Below, one piece after another: positions 40,261-52,335 of a DNA stretch of 64,000 nucleotides; position 1 is the stretch's first letter; the number at the start of each line of letters is the position of its first letter. The position numbers and the translations under genes were made by a program. Origin of the DNA: Chaetorhynchus papuensis (taxonomy: Eukaryota > Chordata > Aves > Passeriformes > Rhipiduridae); assembly GCA_013396525.1 (NCBI GenBank), contig VWYX01001154.1, forward strand, positions 1 to 64,000, given 5' to 3'. The notes beneath the pieces are model-generated. The model worked only from the letters and a program-made list of their open reading frames with translations, was not told where the DNA came from and ran no database searches.

Positions 40261-40490
40261 CCGGCTCCCTCAGGGGTGCTGTCCTCCAGAGGCGGTGGGC
40301 ACAGCCCGGCGTGGGTCCCTTAGCCCTCGCTGCCGGTACAAGGTACAAGGGTTGTCTCTCTCTGGGGTGTGTCCCACGCCGGGCGTGTGCCGCTGCTGCC
40401 GAGCACCCATCACCCCTATAACCACAACGGCTCTTGTCTCCCTGTGGAGAGCTTGCATGAGCTCCACGTGTAGATCTGGAGCGGGGGAGA

Positions 40491-40535
40491 GCAGATAAAA
40501 TCAGATATCACAGCAGATAAAATCCAGATATCCCT
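40491..40535. repeat. Tandem 22-bp duplication carrying AGATAA motifs
   Basis: GCAGATAAAATCAGATATC (from 40491) is followed directly by GCAGATAAAATCCAGATATC (from 40513). Each copy has an AGATAA GATA-type core and an AGATAT. Confidence 0.85.
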
Positions 40536-41549
40536 GCTGAGAGTGTCCCCAAGCCTGAAAACAAGCTCTGGAATGTCTGAAGACAGGGATAGGCAGCCTC
40601 CGGGCAAGGCCAGGCTCTGCCATGCAGAGCTGCCTGTCCTAGGGACACTCACCCCAGCAACCTCCACCGTGCAGCTTTGCAGCTGTTAATGTGGCTTGGC
40701 AGCAGTAAGGGAAGCAGGGGACAGAGGGGACAGCTGGAAAAGATTGAGAAGGATGGCCCAGGCCTGGGGGCCAGCCCGGGAAAATGGTCCCCATGGCTGG
40801 GGGTGAGATGCTGGAGAGATGGGCAGGCAGGCACTGTTTGGGCTGGCCAGCCCTAAGCTCCCACTGCTCAGAGACAGAGGCGTTTAGGACTTCTTTTGCT
40901 CTGTGAGGCAGGGATTTTAGGACAAGCTGGAGGTAAAAGGCTTGGTGTCAGAGTAGAATGAAGTGCAGCACATTTATGGAAAGACACAGAGCTGGCTGTC
41001 TTAGCTGTCAAGGACAATCACAGGCTGGTGGGCATCGCATTTGTCCTGGAGAAACAGCAGAGTTTGAGATGGGATCTAATTAACAAAGACTGAGTGGGTA
41101 GGGATCCTAACGCACGTTGCCTTTGCCTCGTGTAGACTCGACCTCGCCTGTCCAAAACTATTGAGTCCCTTTCCAAGACAAGGAATTAACTTGTTAAAGG
41201 CACAGGGCAGACCAGCAAGGAGTCTGGTAAGATGAGCACGGTGGCACGTCCACACAGCACAGTGCTGCAAGTGCTAAAGGGCACTCAGCTGAGTGTCCAT
41301 GGCACCGCACAGAGGGTCCACATGGCACATGGGGCAGCCAGGTCTGTGGGTGCCTGGACGCTGCTCTGTGCTTCACTGCAGGGCAGGGGAAATGCCAAAC
41401 CTCTTCTCTCCAGACGATGCTGTAGCAGAGAGGACAGAGCGACACGTGGAGCAGCCGGAAACTGTGGGAGCAAAATGCCGCATTTCACCCAAAGCTGGGG
41501 GCAGGGGAAGAAGGGGGCAGCGGGCCTGGCTGGCAGGGGACAGTGCTGC

Positions 41550-41780
41550 CTCGGGGCTGAGGGACCGCAAACCCCGGAGCTCCGACGGCCGGGAGCGGCA
41601 GCGGCTGTCGTGCTGCCGGGTGTCCCGCTGCCGGCAGAGGGAGGCAGACACCGCGGCGGCGGGGGACGCTCCGCACGGCCCGGCACCGGCGGCCGGAGGG
41701 ACAGGAGCGCAGGGGCACAGCCGGCTGAGTCGGGGTGGCACAGCGTGCCCACGGCTCCGGGCTACTCCAAGTCCACCCGG
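41550..41780. promoter_or_regulatory. Orphan CpG-rich patch
   Basis: About 230 bases dense in CCGGCGGCC-type words within otherwise CpG-poor DNA. No linked coding sequence was recognised. Candidate TATA-less promoter of an unannotated transcript, or an unmethylated regulatory element. Confidence 0.35.
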
Positions 41781-42184
41781 CTGAGCTCCGGGCTGTAATT
41801 TCGGGATGTAGCCCTAGGATTGTTTCTGACCCCACGACCAGGCTCACATGGCGCTGACGACAGGGATAGGAAGGTGTCGGTTTGTGTCACAGATATGGAC
41901 CTGCCCTGGTGGCACTGGCGTCCTCACTGCGTGGGCACGGAGCCTGTGCCATCATCCTTGGGAACCGTGTCCCTCTGGGGTGCAGCCTCACCCTGTCTTC
42001 ATGAGAAGTGCTGCTGTCCCCACAGCCGTGCTCCTGTGCCTCACACCCCACAGTGGGTGTCAGTCCTGGGGGTGACAGCTCCGGGGCACATCTGGTGCTG
42101 CTGGTATACCCACTGCTTGAGTTGGTGTGCCAGCTCAGACTGCACCAGGAGCTCCCCACAGCCGTCAGCACTGGATGGTGCCTG

Positions 42185-42290
42185 GGTGTGTCCCCAGCTA
42201 AATTTAAAGGACTTTGCGGTATAAATATCCTCGGTCGTAAATAAACAGAGGCTAGATGTTTATCGGGGCCTTCCTGGCAGCCCCGATCCA
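42185..42290. promoter_or_regulatory. Candidate conserved element with FOX and TATA-like motifs
   Basis: TATAAATAT at 42220-42228, TAAATAAACA at 42238-42247 and TGTTTATC at 42257-42264. The last two are forkhead-type sites in opposite orientation 10 bases apart. AT-rich patch in GC-rich surroundings. Confidence 0.35.
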
Positions 42291-43244
42291 ACAAGCCGGG
42301 CACCCTGCACAGTCTCTGCGGTTCTCCCCAGGCTGTCCCCTCTGCCAGCAGCACAGCTGGGTCCTGCACAGCCCTACAGGGACACGGGCACAGGGTCCTG
42401 CCCCACACCATGGCCCTGCTCTGATCCCACCAGGCCTCAGCGGTAAAGATCCAGCAGGCACCTGCTCCTCTGGAGATGCTGACTCCTGCAGCTTGCTGGT
42501 GGGAGTGGGGATGGCCCCAGGCCCTGTGCTGTCACCTGCCACCTGCCCTGTTTTCCTGAAGCCTTGGGAACAGGTTTGTGTGGGGACTCAGAGGGCTGGG
42601 GTTGGCATCCTGGCACCTGCTGTTGCTGGTGTGGGGACCACTGTGCCACTGGTGCTGGAGCCCTGGGAACCCTGAAGCATCCTGGGCCTAGCTCCAGTCG
42701 TGTGTCCCTGGGCTGTGCTGGCACTGACCACCATGGAACCACCGTGGGTCAAGAGCCACTGCCACTGTTAGGGGTGAGGCCTGGACAAAAATGGGGGAAG
42801 GAACCAGGCTGCAATGTGGGGTGGAGTTCAAGGTGCTGTGGGGGAGCCAGGAACACATGAATGGGAGGTGAGGACCAGGCAGAGCAGCAGGAGCAGCCCC
42901 TCAGCAGTGGCAGAAGGCTCCCATGGGCTCAGCACCCATGTTTCTCCTAGTTGTTCCTGGTCTACCCATTTCCAGCCCCTGTCCTGCATCCTGCACGTCT
43001 GAGGATGTCTCCTGCTATTCACTTCCATGGTGCTCACCAACCTGCCCAAGCTGTGCTGCACAGCCCTCCTACCCCCAGCTCCCATCATGAGGCCTCTGAA
43101 ACCCTCCTGTTGCACACAGGGGCTGGAGCATCCCTCTGCAAGAGCCAGCAGCTTCTCTACACCCCACTCAGTCCATTCAGCATGGACTGAGCTGAAGAGG
43201 GATGCTCTGAAGGGGATGCTGCTCAAGTCAAGCCCCATTGTGCT

Positions 43245-43400
43245 GTACCGTGGGGTGGTGTCAAGGTTTAATCCCAGCTGGAAACTAAGTACCACACAAC
43301 TGCTCGTTCAGTTTCCCTTCCCACTCCTCCACCAACGGCATGGGGAGGAGAATCAGGAAAGAAAATTAAATAGAACTCATGGGTTGTGATAAGAGCCTCA
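43245..43400 (+). mobile_element. Probable avian ERV LTR fragment
   Basis: The words GGTTTAATCCCAGCTGG, AACTAAGTACCACACAACTG, GGAGAGAATC-like GGAGGAGAATCAGG and AACTCATGGGTTG in this order resemble a dispersed avian endogenous-retrovirus LTR family. Only a fragment is present; no coding region is nearby. Family name not assigned. Confidence 0.5.
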
Positions 43401-43604
43401 GCCTGTAGGCATGCTGAGCTGTCAGCAGCTAGGCCGCACCTTGCAGAGGTGTGAGGGGAAACCTCTGGCACATCCGCTCCTGGCAAAAGGTCATCAGAAT
43501 TTGCCCAGAGCTGGTCCCCAGCACTGTTAAAGCATTCCTGGCTAGCTCAGATCCATCCTCCTCACCATCTGCAGCCCAAGGTTAATGAGTACCTCCAGGG
43601 TACA

Positions 43605-43790
43605 CAACTGGAGGGTCATTAAACAGCAGTCGAACAAGATGGGGCTGCCAGCAGCACTCGAACAAAGAGGGCTGATTCACTGTTTGCCCTGCAACAATAT
43701 TTACCATGGCCGGGAGTGAGGGAATGTTTGTGCGGGACAGGACGGCGAGGCGACACAGGGACCGGCTGGGGAGTGTGACAGTGCCGGGCA
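43605..43790. promoter_or_regulatory. Candidate conserved element with an internal near-repeat
   Basis: CAGCAGTCGAACAAGATGGG and CAGCACTCGAACAAAGAGGG lie about 25 bases apart. They are followed by CAACAATATTTACCATGG and GGAATGTTTGTGCGGG. Composition differs from the flanks. Confidence 0.3.
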
Positions 43791-44301
43791 GAGGAGCGCT
43801 CACACTGCTGCAGTCCTGCCCACTGCAGGTGGAGTGCCTGGCATAGCCACCTGTGCCCTCGGCTCAGCAGGGTGTCCCTGTGTCCCCCTGGTGTGTCTGT
43901 CCACCCTGGGGAGCCAAAGCCACCTTCACGGGTTCCCAAACTTCCCCATACTAGCAGCCTGCTCCAGCATCCTTGCTGGCGTGTTGTCCTCATCATTTCA
44001 CCCTGTTTCCCAGCGAGGCAGGGAGCTGGGGACAAGGACAACAGGGATGGACGTACCTGGCTGAAGGTGGGGAAAATCCTCCCTGAGGAGACCCTGGTGT
44101 GAGGCTGCTTGTGGTTCAGGTGTGGCTGAGAGGGACGCTGTGGGGGAACCCGTGTCTTCACTGAGCCTCATTTGTCTCCTTTGCTGTCCCCAGAAAGCCA
44201 GTGCTTCCAGGGTCGTTTGCTGATCAGCTCACTGCCTAATTAGCCCAGACTGAAGATGTGTCACGTGCACAGCCAGTATGCTCATGCTCAGACATACGTG
44301 T

Positions 44302-44319
44302 ACACACACACACACACAC
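44302..44319. repeat. (CA)n microsatellite
   Basis: Nine uninterrupted CA-type dinucleotides followed by CGTGTCAGTGTG. Confidence 0.95.
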
Positions 44320-47300
44320 GTGTCAGTGTGTACTCAGCAGCCTGAAGGCCAGGACACCCTCAGAGGAACACGCTGCCTCTCCTGGGAGATGCTAAGACAC
44401 GAGAGGTGTTCAGCAAAGACGCTGCTTCATGCCAGGGCCTGCCACGTAGCCGGCTTCCCTAACACAGCAGTGATGGGCCGGGGCACGCAGGCCATGCCCT
44501 CCCCGTGAGCCCTCCAGCCGCTCTGGCTCCCAGCCCTCTCAGCTCTGCCTGGCACAGCCTTTTTTCCAAAGCAGTGCATGTACCGCACCTTGCTGGGGCC
44601 TCTAAGCACCCCACTGGGATCTTGCCCCCACCCGTATGCCAGGACTGGAACTGTTGGTTCCAGGCTGTTGGTGGCCAGTAGCTGGTGGGATTGGGAAGCA
44701 CCCTCCAGCTCATTCCAGCACATGCACCCGGCATTGGGGCAGTGCTGGCTGTGGTGGGTGTGCATGTGCAGCTGCAGGGTGGGTGAGCAGCTGGCACCAA
44801 CCCCAGCTTCCTTCCCAGCATCCCATCAGAGAGTCAGGACTCGTGTCTGTGGGGCAGAGGAGACCCAGGCAGATACGGCAGCGCTGTGGGTGCCCTGCCT
44901 GGTGAAGGGTGCTGCCCTGCCTGTGCAGGCTCACAGTGCAGCAGCCCACCTGCACACCCCTCCCTACCCCTCTGGGCCCTGCAGCCTCCTGGGCTGAGGG
45001 CGGAGGGGGGCAGATTCCTTTCCAGGTGGAAGATTTCTCTCCTCAGGAGCAGTGAATTATCCCCAGCCTGTCGCACCCAATCCATCTGCCTCTCCACTCT
45101 CCTGCTTGCCAGGTTGCAGGCACGGCACCTGCCCCATGTGCTGGCTGCACGAGGGTCCCACGGCAGGGTCCTGCCTCTGCACACCATGTCCAGCCTGGGT
45201 TCCCCACATCCTTCCAGTCTCACAGGGTGCAAGACACCAGCAGGGCTGAAGTATATCCAAGCACTGGCTCCGTGACCTTGGCTGAAGTGGGGACCCACAC
45301 CTCCATCCCCCAAGCCCCGAGAGCACCCTCAGCATGCACAGGAGTGGGAGCCAGTTCTACTCCTCTCCCTGCTCTGTCCTGGCCTCTTCCAAGTACAACA
45401 CCCAGCTCAGCCCACACAAGAACCAGACCCTGTTCCTGGCTCCCAGCAGCCATGGGCTCCAATGTGTCTCTCAAACAGTCCTGCTTGATGTGTCCTCATG
45501 CTGGCCCCTGCACAGGTGACCAGCGTGGGGGGCAGCTGGCCCTGTGTGCCTCTGCAGCCCATGGTGCTCTGGCCCAGAGCTGAAGTGAGTTGGAGCCTGC
45601 TGTCCAGGCATCTGTCCCATCCTGGGTACACCCTGGCCACTAGAAATGTGGTGTCCCAAGACAGAACCTGATGGCTGGATGAGTTTCCCAGCTGGGACCA
45701 GGATCCTCAGGCCAGGGGATGACAGTGCTGGGATGTCCCCACACGTGACACACTGGGGAGTTGAACTGGAGCCAGGACTCCTGGGTCCCTGCCAGGCTCC
45801 AGCAGCTGAGGCATCCCCCTAGCAGGACACTACAGATGAGTGGGAACAGTCAGGATTTGCTGAGTTCAGCCCTTTGGTACCCACTCTTTGCCTGGGGCAT
45901 CCTCATCCCCCTGCCTCTGTTGGGGGCAGGAGCAGAGGGGACAGAAGCCTATCATTACCTGGCCCAGGGAAACCTCCTGTGCCCAGAGCCAGCCCCCTGC
46001 CCTGCTAATCACATTCCCCTCATTAGCCAGCTCTCATTCAGCCCTGATGAAGGGGAACAGCAGGGGATCCAATCAGAGACAAAATGACAGGCCAGAGCAG
46101 GGATCCTGCTCTACCTGTCCTGGCCCCAGGCAAGCATCTTCCATGTGGTGAAGGCTCTGGTGGGACAATTTGGGGGACAACAGGAATGTGGTGGGTTTGT
46201 TTGGGCCTTAGTGTCCAGCACCCTTGCTCTGGACACTGATCTGATGGCACTGGAGCCAGGACATGGGTTGCAGGTGCTGCCCACATGCTGCTTCAGGGAA
46301 TCTGCACATCCCTGCATGTGTGTGCCAGGGATGTACAGCCCTGTGCACAGGTGTGCCAGGCTCTGACACCCTCAGGAATAGGTTCTTCCAGTGATGTAAA
46401 TTGCTGCCATTCCTTCTGGGGCAATGCACCTGGCCTCCTTACACCACAGCAGGCCCCTGCCCCTGGCTGCGGTGGCAGAGCTGCACCCCAGATATGCACT
46501 AAGGGTGCAGTCTGGCCCTCACCAGAGCCTCATCCCTGCACCTCCACCCTACTGCCCTGTGGGGTCCGCAAGGTCCTTTGGGTGTCTCCGACCTGGCCCT
46601 CCCCCAACCCATTCCCCAGGATACTTGTGGGGTTGCATGGGACCACACAAGCTGGACATATCCTGGCTCTGCTAGGGCATCCAGACTTGTCAATAACCCT
46701 GAAGTCTGGGTCCCTACGGCTGGTGCATCCTCACCCTCCAGTTGCCAGCCAGGAGAGGATACAGGGCATGCTGCAGGAGCCTGGGTTGGGAAGGGTTACA
46801 ACCGCAAAAGGACAAGGTTCCCAGCACCTTCCCAGCAGGAAATATGGGGCTCATTAACCAGATGTCTATGGAAGTGATGGGAGGGACTTCATTAGGGGGA
46901 GCTCAATGGCCCAGCCTCTGGGCACTGAGGGGCTCTATCCCTCCTCTATCTGGCCTCGCTTGCCAGGGAGGAGACCCTGACTCTGCAGTGGGGTTGGTCA
47001 GCCCCACTCCTCCATACCTTGGGCTGAGTCAGTGATCCCCCTTTCATTTGCCTCCTGCCCCTGGTGCCCTGTGCAGCAGCTGGTGGGACACCACAGCCAA
47101 GGAGCTGCTGAAAACGCCAGGGATGAAGGAATCCCTTCTGTCTCTCTGGTGGGGATGCGGCCCCTGGGTCTGGCAGGGTACCAGAGGGGACTTCTTGCCT
47201 GGGGGTCCCTCTGGCTCCCTGCAGGGGGATTGCCCCACCAGGACCATGCTCCTGCCAGGAAGAGCTATGGGTAATTACAGACCCTGGCAGCAATGCTAAT

Positions 47301-47979
47301 CACAGGTTGTGGGAATAAATGGAACAGGTCCGAGTGCCTGAGGGCCTGCACTTCCCCTGCCCCAGCCAAGAGCCTGTGTGGCCAGGAGGGCACAGAACCG
47401 CAGCCTAGCATGGCTTGGGGGGCATGTGCCCGGGGCTGTCCCCTGGCTGTTGGGGACACTGAAATGGGTCTGGCATTACCACAGTGTCTGAGCTGCACAT
47501 TCCAGCTCTCCCCAAAGGAAGCTCTTGCAGTGTGTGGAGTTGGGCAGGGCTGATGGCTCAGGGCCCATAGATTCTGTGGGGCTTAACCCAACATGTCTTT
47601 TCTGCCACACTCTCTGCTTCAGTTTCCCCATGTTCAGAAGGAGAGGTGGGCGAGCAGGCATGTGAGCTGTCCTGCTGCCAGGGCAGGAGTGATGGCATGG
47701 CCAGAGTTTCCCTGGGCAGGCTGCACGGACTGTAAGGTACAGCAGGGCTCAGCATGGCAAGCGGCTTCCATGAGCCTGCCTGTGGCCATGGCTACACCCT
47801 CTGCTCAAAACTGCATCCTTACCCCCGGCATGGAGCTGCGCATGGCTCCGGGCAAGGAAGGGATTTTCCATGGGCCGTGAGAGATCTGGCCTCTCCCCAA
47901 GGCTGAGCATCCCCATATGGCCGGTGCCATCCAGCACAGTGGGAGGGACAGCCGAGCTCACCGCAGCCATCCCCGCTCA
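44320..47979. other. Intergenic sequence without a supported gene
   Basis: No conserved coding block was recognised. Short TAATCACATTCCCCTCATTAGC-type words lie at about 46005-46025, the only motif-dense point noticed. Confidence 0.45.
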
Positions 47980-48300
47980 GCTCTGCCTGCCCAGCTCCCG
48001 GCCCCGGGCAGCCCCGGCCCCGGGCAGCCCCAGCCCCGGGCACCTCTCCCCAGGCTCCAGCACCGGGAGGTGCCCACGGCCACCAGCACTGCTCCTCCCG
48101 GCACGTCCTACAGCCACAGCGGCGAACGAGCGGCGCCCGCGCTGCCCGCCCGGGCCTGACTCGCCCAGCCAGTCCGGCCGCCCGAACCGCCCGGCAGCGG
48201 CGGCAGCTTTGTCCCCGCGCCGCCCGCCCTGCGTGACTCAGTGCCCGTCCGCAGCCAGCGCTCGCAGCCCCGCTGCCTCACCGCCCCCCTCAAACCACCC
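47980..48300. promoter_or_regulatory. Orphan CpG island with a 16-bp tandem repeat
   Basis: Begins with a 16-base unit GCCCCGGGCAGCCCC plus one base, repeated at 48001, 48017 and partly 48033. It continues through about 200 bases of dense CpG and ends near GCGTGACTCAGTGCCC, an AP-1/MARE-like site. No linked exon was recognised. Confidence 0.45.
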
Positions 48301-48679
48301 AGGCAGGGAGCTGGCCAGCACTGGGGAGGGATTCTGAAGCCAGGGCACGGAGGTGGAAAGGCAGGGCAGGAGCCAAGGAGATGTGTTGCCCCAGCTTGGT
48401 GCTCCAGGAACTTGTCCATCCGGATGGGGAAGAGGAAGGTGCCAAGCAACCATCCGGGAAATCACAGCAAGACCCAACATGACTGGCCTGACAGGCTGGG
48501 AAACAGCCGGAAAGAGACAGCCTGGCCCCTGTGTCACGGCTTGGAGCCACCGCTGTGGGGAGAGGCACCAGGAAGGGCTCAGGGCTGTTCCCCAGCCACC
48601 TGCTTGCACGAGACCTTGCTGGCTGCTGGCACCAAATGAGCCGGCGGTGCTCCCCGGCACTCTGCTGAGTGCTGGGACT

Positions 48680-49280
48680 TGCTGCCGTGGACACTTGCAC
48701 GTGTTTGCGTGTGGCACAGGTGGACAGACACACACCTGACATCATGTGCACCTTGCAGTGCACATGCCACGTACACACACACACACCACCCGCACGCACA
48801 GCTCCTACGCCCCCCTCTACACTGTCCTCCCCAGGAGGGAGGCACACGCCTGGACATAATTCCCACAGGCCTGTACAGGCCTTCCCACACCCCTCCAGAC
48901 TCACTGTGCACACATCAGCATCCCACACACACATCTGCACCACACGAATGCCCCCACGGGAATGCATGTGCACCCCTCACACGCATGCACACCCTGCACA
49001 CGCATACACATGGCTACACGTGCCTACACACATCACATCCACACCCACCATATCTGTGCATGCCTGGGTGAGCACAGACCCCACACCAGGTATCCCCCCA
49101 CACTCCCCACACCCCTCACACATGCAAACCCCCATGTGCCCACTCACCAGCCCCCTTCACCTCACTCCTTCCCCGGCCACACGGGCTCAGTTTGGGTTCG
49201 TGTGTGCCTGCACATCACATGGGGATATGGACACATGGCCCACCACCATGGACACCCACAGACCACACAGACTCCTGCCA
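48680..49280. repeat. Second long degenerate CA tract
   Basis: About 600 bases rich in CACACAC, CACATGC and CCCCACAC words on the plus strand, without a fixed period. Like the tract at 33.84 kb it lies close beside a CpG island. Confidence 0.75.
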
Positions 49281-52144
49281 CACATCCCCAAGCTCCTGTA
49301 CATCCTGCATTCACACTGATTCCCCTCCTGGCTGCTCCCCTTGGGGTTGTCTCACTGTGGGGCTGGTGGGGTTCTATGGTGTGCTGATCACCCAGACTCC
49401 TCCACCCACGCAGCCATGCTGCCCTGGGCTCAGCCATGGCTTGGCAAAGTCACTGCACACACTGGCATCGGTGTGAGCCAAGGGCACCACAGTGGGGTGG
49501 GAATCACATCCATGCTGGGGGTCACACGTGGCTCTGGTACTGGGTCTTGGCAATCCCTGGCATACATGTGCCAGGCTCCACAGTGGATTGAAGAGACAGG
49601 TGATGGGAGAGGCATGTGTGCTCCTTGCTGACAGTGAGCCATCCTGAGGTGCTGCCAGGGGATTGTGGGTGGGAGCCCCACACATCTGTCCCTCTGCACC
49701 CCATCCCCACAGCCAGTACCCCTAGTCAAGTGCTTCCCATGTGCCTGAGCCCTGGTCATGGCTACTTTTGCAAATGCCAGTCCAGGCCCAGGGCTGGGGG
49801 GTGGCACTGCTGGCATGTCTGGATGGGGACATGGGACAGTGCACATGGAGCTGAGCAGGGGCTGGGGCAGGCTGGCTGCCAGCAGGGTGAGGTTGCTGGC
49901 AGCACTGCTGCACTCTTCGAAAGAGTCAAGCACCATGGTGAGGTGGGACAGGAGGCAGCAGGAGGTCAGTGATGCAGTGCCTGGAGCTGGGGAGCTGGGG
50001 ACAGGTGGCAGAGGATGCAAATCCCTTCCTTGGGATGCTTGGGGCAAAGGGTACAAAGGTGGGTGCTCCCATGGGGCGCGGGACCTCCAGAACAAAAACT
50101 TCCTCAGGGCAAGGGAGGAGCATTTGCACAATTCTGCTGGGGTCAAGGGTGGGAAACTCATCTCTGAGGCAGGGGAGAGCGCCCTGGAGCAAACACACGG
50201 ATAGGTGCCCATCGCCTTGCGTGGAGCCACGCACAGCCACTGGAGCCAGCACAGACTGCTGGCACAGCCAGGCACAGGTACAGGTTTTGGCAGCAGAGGT
50301 GTTGATGACTCAGAGCGGGGCAGAATGTGGAAAATGCAGCCTGGCCGCAATGCCACGTGAGATGCAGGCAGGGCTGGGCCTGCCAGCGGCCGGGCTGCAG
50401 TGCCGCGTGCGCCGCGCCGGGTGATGGATGCGTGGCCGGGGCAGCGAGGGTGCCTGCTGACGAGGCACCGCCAGGGCCCTCATTACCTGCGTGGGCTGCA
50501 GGACGGGCTCAGCTCCCCTCCTCCGCGGCGTTGAGCAAGCCTGCGGGAAGCTGGCATGGTGCGGCTGCCCACATGTCCCACAGCAGCAACCGGCTGGGAT
50601 GCCTTGGGAGCCCAGGGGCCACCAACAAAGCCCTGGCCCACTGCAGCCCTGCGCTGCAGGTGGTGGTGGGTGGCAGCTCCAGTGGTGATCACCAGCATGT
50701 GGGCTGGGTGAACTGATGCTGCCTGGCCTTGGAGGGTGGTCAGGTGTGGAGAACAGGGACCCCAGCTCTATGTTTTTGTTCCCCCCTGTGATGTACCACT
50801 GCCCTGGTGTCCATGGATGCTGTCTGTGTCCACACTGCCCTGTGGTACCCCAGCCCAGCCCTCCCCAGGTGTGTTTGCTCCCAAACAGACATCAAGCTGC
50901 TGGAAGAAGCTGCCCAGGGACCCTTCAGTCCTCCCTGAGTGTCATTTGGAGGTGGCATGATCTGTTCTCTGATCCCAGGTGCCTCAAACCACCGCAGGAC
51001 AGGCAAAGGATTGCCCTGGAGACCAGCTATTGCTGGTAAGACCAGAAGCACTGGCATTTGCAGGTGATGTTGCTTTCAGCCAGGGATGGAGATGGCAGCA
51101 GCTCCTGGGTGGCCAAATTCTTCACCTAGGGTAGAGCTTGTGAGTCCCTCTGGGCAGGGCCAGTGTGTGTCCAAAGGGAAGTGGCCAAGGGATTTAATGC
51201 CGCAGGGAGAGGAAAATGCTGCAGAGAGGTGGATCCCAGATGGCGGCTCTCCTGAAGCATCCCGGGATCACAGGCAGGACTTGGGCTGGCAGCAGGGATA
51301 GGAACGAGGCCGGCTGCAATCCAATTATCCATGGTATTCAGTCACTGGGTCAAACGCCAGCTGAGTGAGGCCACTGACTTAGCAGCAGGGGCTGAAACCA
51401 GGCTGCCAAGTGCAAGGGAGTCTGTTGGCATCTTCTCTTCTACTTAAGACTGTGCTGATGACCCCATCTTGGACAAGGGACAAGTCCTTGGGGTCCGGGT
51501 GGGGTGCACATAGTGTCCAGAGATTGGATTTGAGGGGAACAGCCATGTGACACTTGCCAGCTCATCCTCTCCTAAGAAGAGACAATTTGGAGAAACAAAG
51601 ACCCAGGGGCAGAGGGGCTCAGGAACCAGGGAGCACTCCCAGTGGAGTGGTCTCAAGGCCATGGAGGTGTTTACAGTGAGGACTGGTTTGGATGTCTGGA
51701 AGAGGGGGTGAGAGTCAAGAGGTGGAGCTGTAGCTGGGGTTGGAACATCTGGGGGCAGAGAGCACCCTCTGGACCACAGGCAGTGAAAGGCGGGAGGGCA
51801 GGAAGCTGTGGGGTCAAAGTGACTCAGGTGCGAGTCACGGCCAAAGAAAAGGTGAGATGCTTGGATAAGAACTGCAGCTGACTCAGAGTTTCCACCTCTT
51901 CCAGAGGGTGACCACAGACAATGGCCAGGGTCCATTTGGTACCCCCTTTGCATGGAGGCAGTGTTGGGAGGAGACTGTTGGCAGCCTTTGGGAACCCAGA
52001 GTCCAGATCCATGGTGGGGAGCAGCACCCACCGACCCCCCAGGACCTCTATTCAGTGTCCGTTGCCGGGGGAATCCCAGCAGGAGCCCAGCAGCCAGCCT
52101 GGGAACCTGGGCTGAGAGCCCATACCTTCCTGGAGTGCCTAGGC
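49281..52144. other. Intergenic sequence without a supported feature
   Basis: No coding exon was recognised on either strand. A weak CpG patch lies at about 50380-50450 and a motif-bearing stretch (CAATCCAATTATCCATGG) near 51318. Confidence 0.45.
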
Positions 52145-52335
52145 AGAGGCTGTTTGAATTAAATAGGAGAGATTTCCCCCTTATTAGCAGGCTATTAATC
52201 ACATTCAGGTTTTGTTTTTTTTTTTTTTTTAAATTGAGCTGTTGCACAACAGGTTGAGTAACAGCCTAATAACAGGCTATAAATCTCAGTTTGCTCTTGG
52301 GAGATTACAGATGTTAATAGCAGATAATGACCCAC
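52145..52335. promoter_or_regulatory. AT-rich candidate conserved noncoding element
   Basis: Dense homeodomain-like cores (TTATTAGC, CTATTAATC, CCTAATAAC, GTTAATAGC, GATAATGAC) and a near-repeat AGCAGGCTATTAATC / AACAGGCTATAAATC. TTGCACAA at 52242-52249 is a C/EBP-like palindrome. A T16 run (52215-52230) splits the element. The contrast with GC-rich flanks is sharp. Confidence 0.5.

Noticed and set aside
39852..40421. 189-codon ORF with a QQEEEEERGREG run
   Set aside because: No known family, no splice context and CpG-patch composition; not enough to call a gene.
48680..49280. CRISPR-like or satellite array in the CA-rich tract
   Set aside because: There is no fixed repeat unit or spacer structure; it is a degenerate dinucleotide-type tract in a vertebrate genome.
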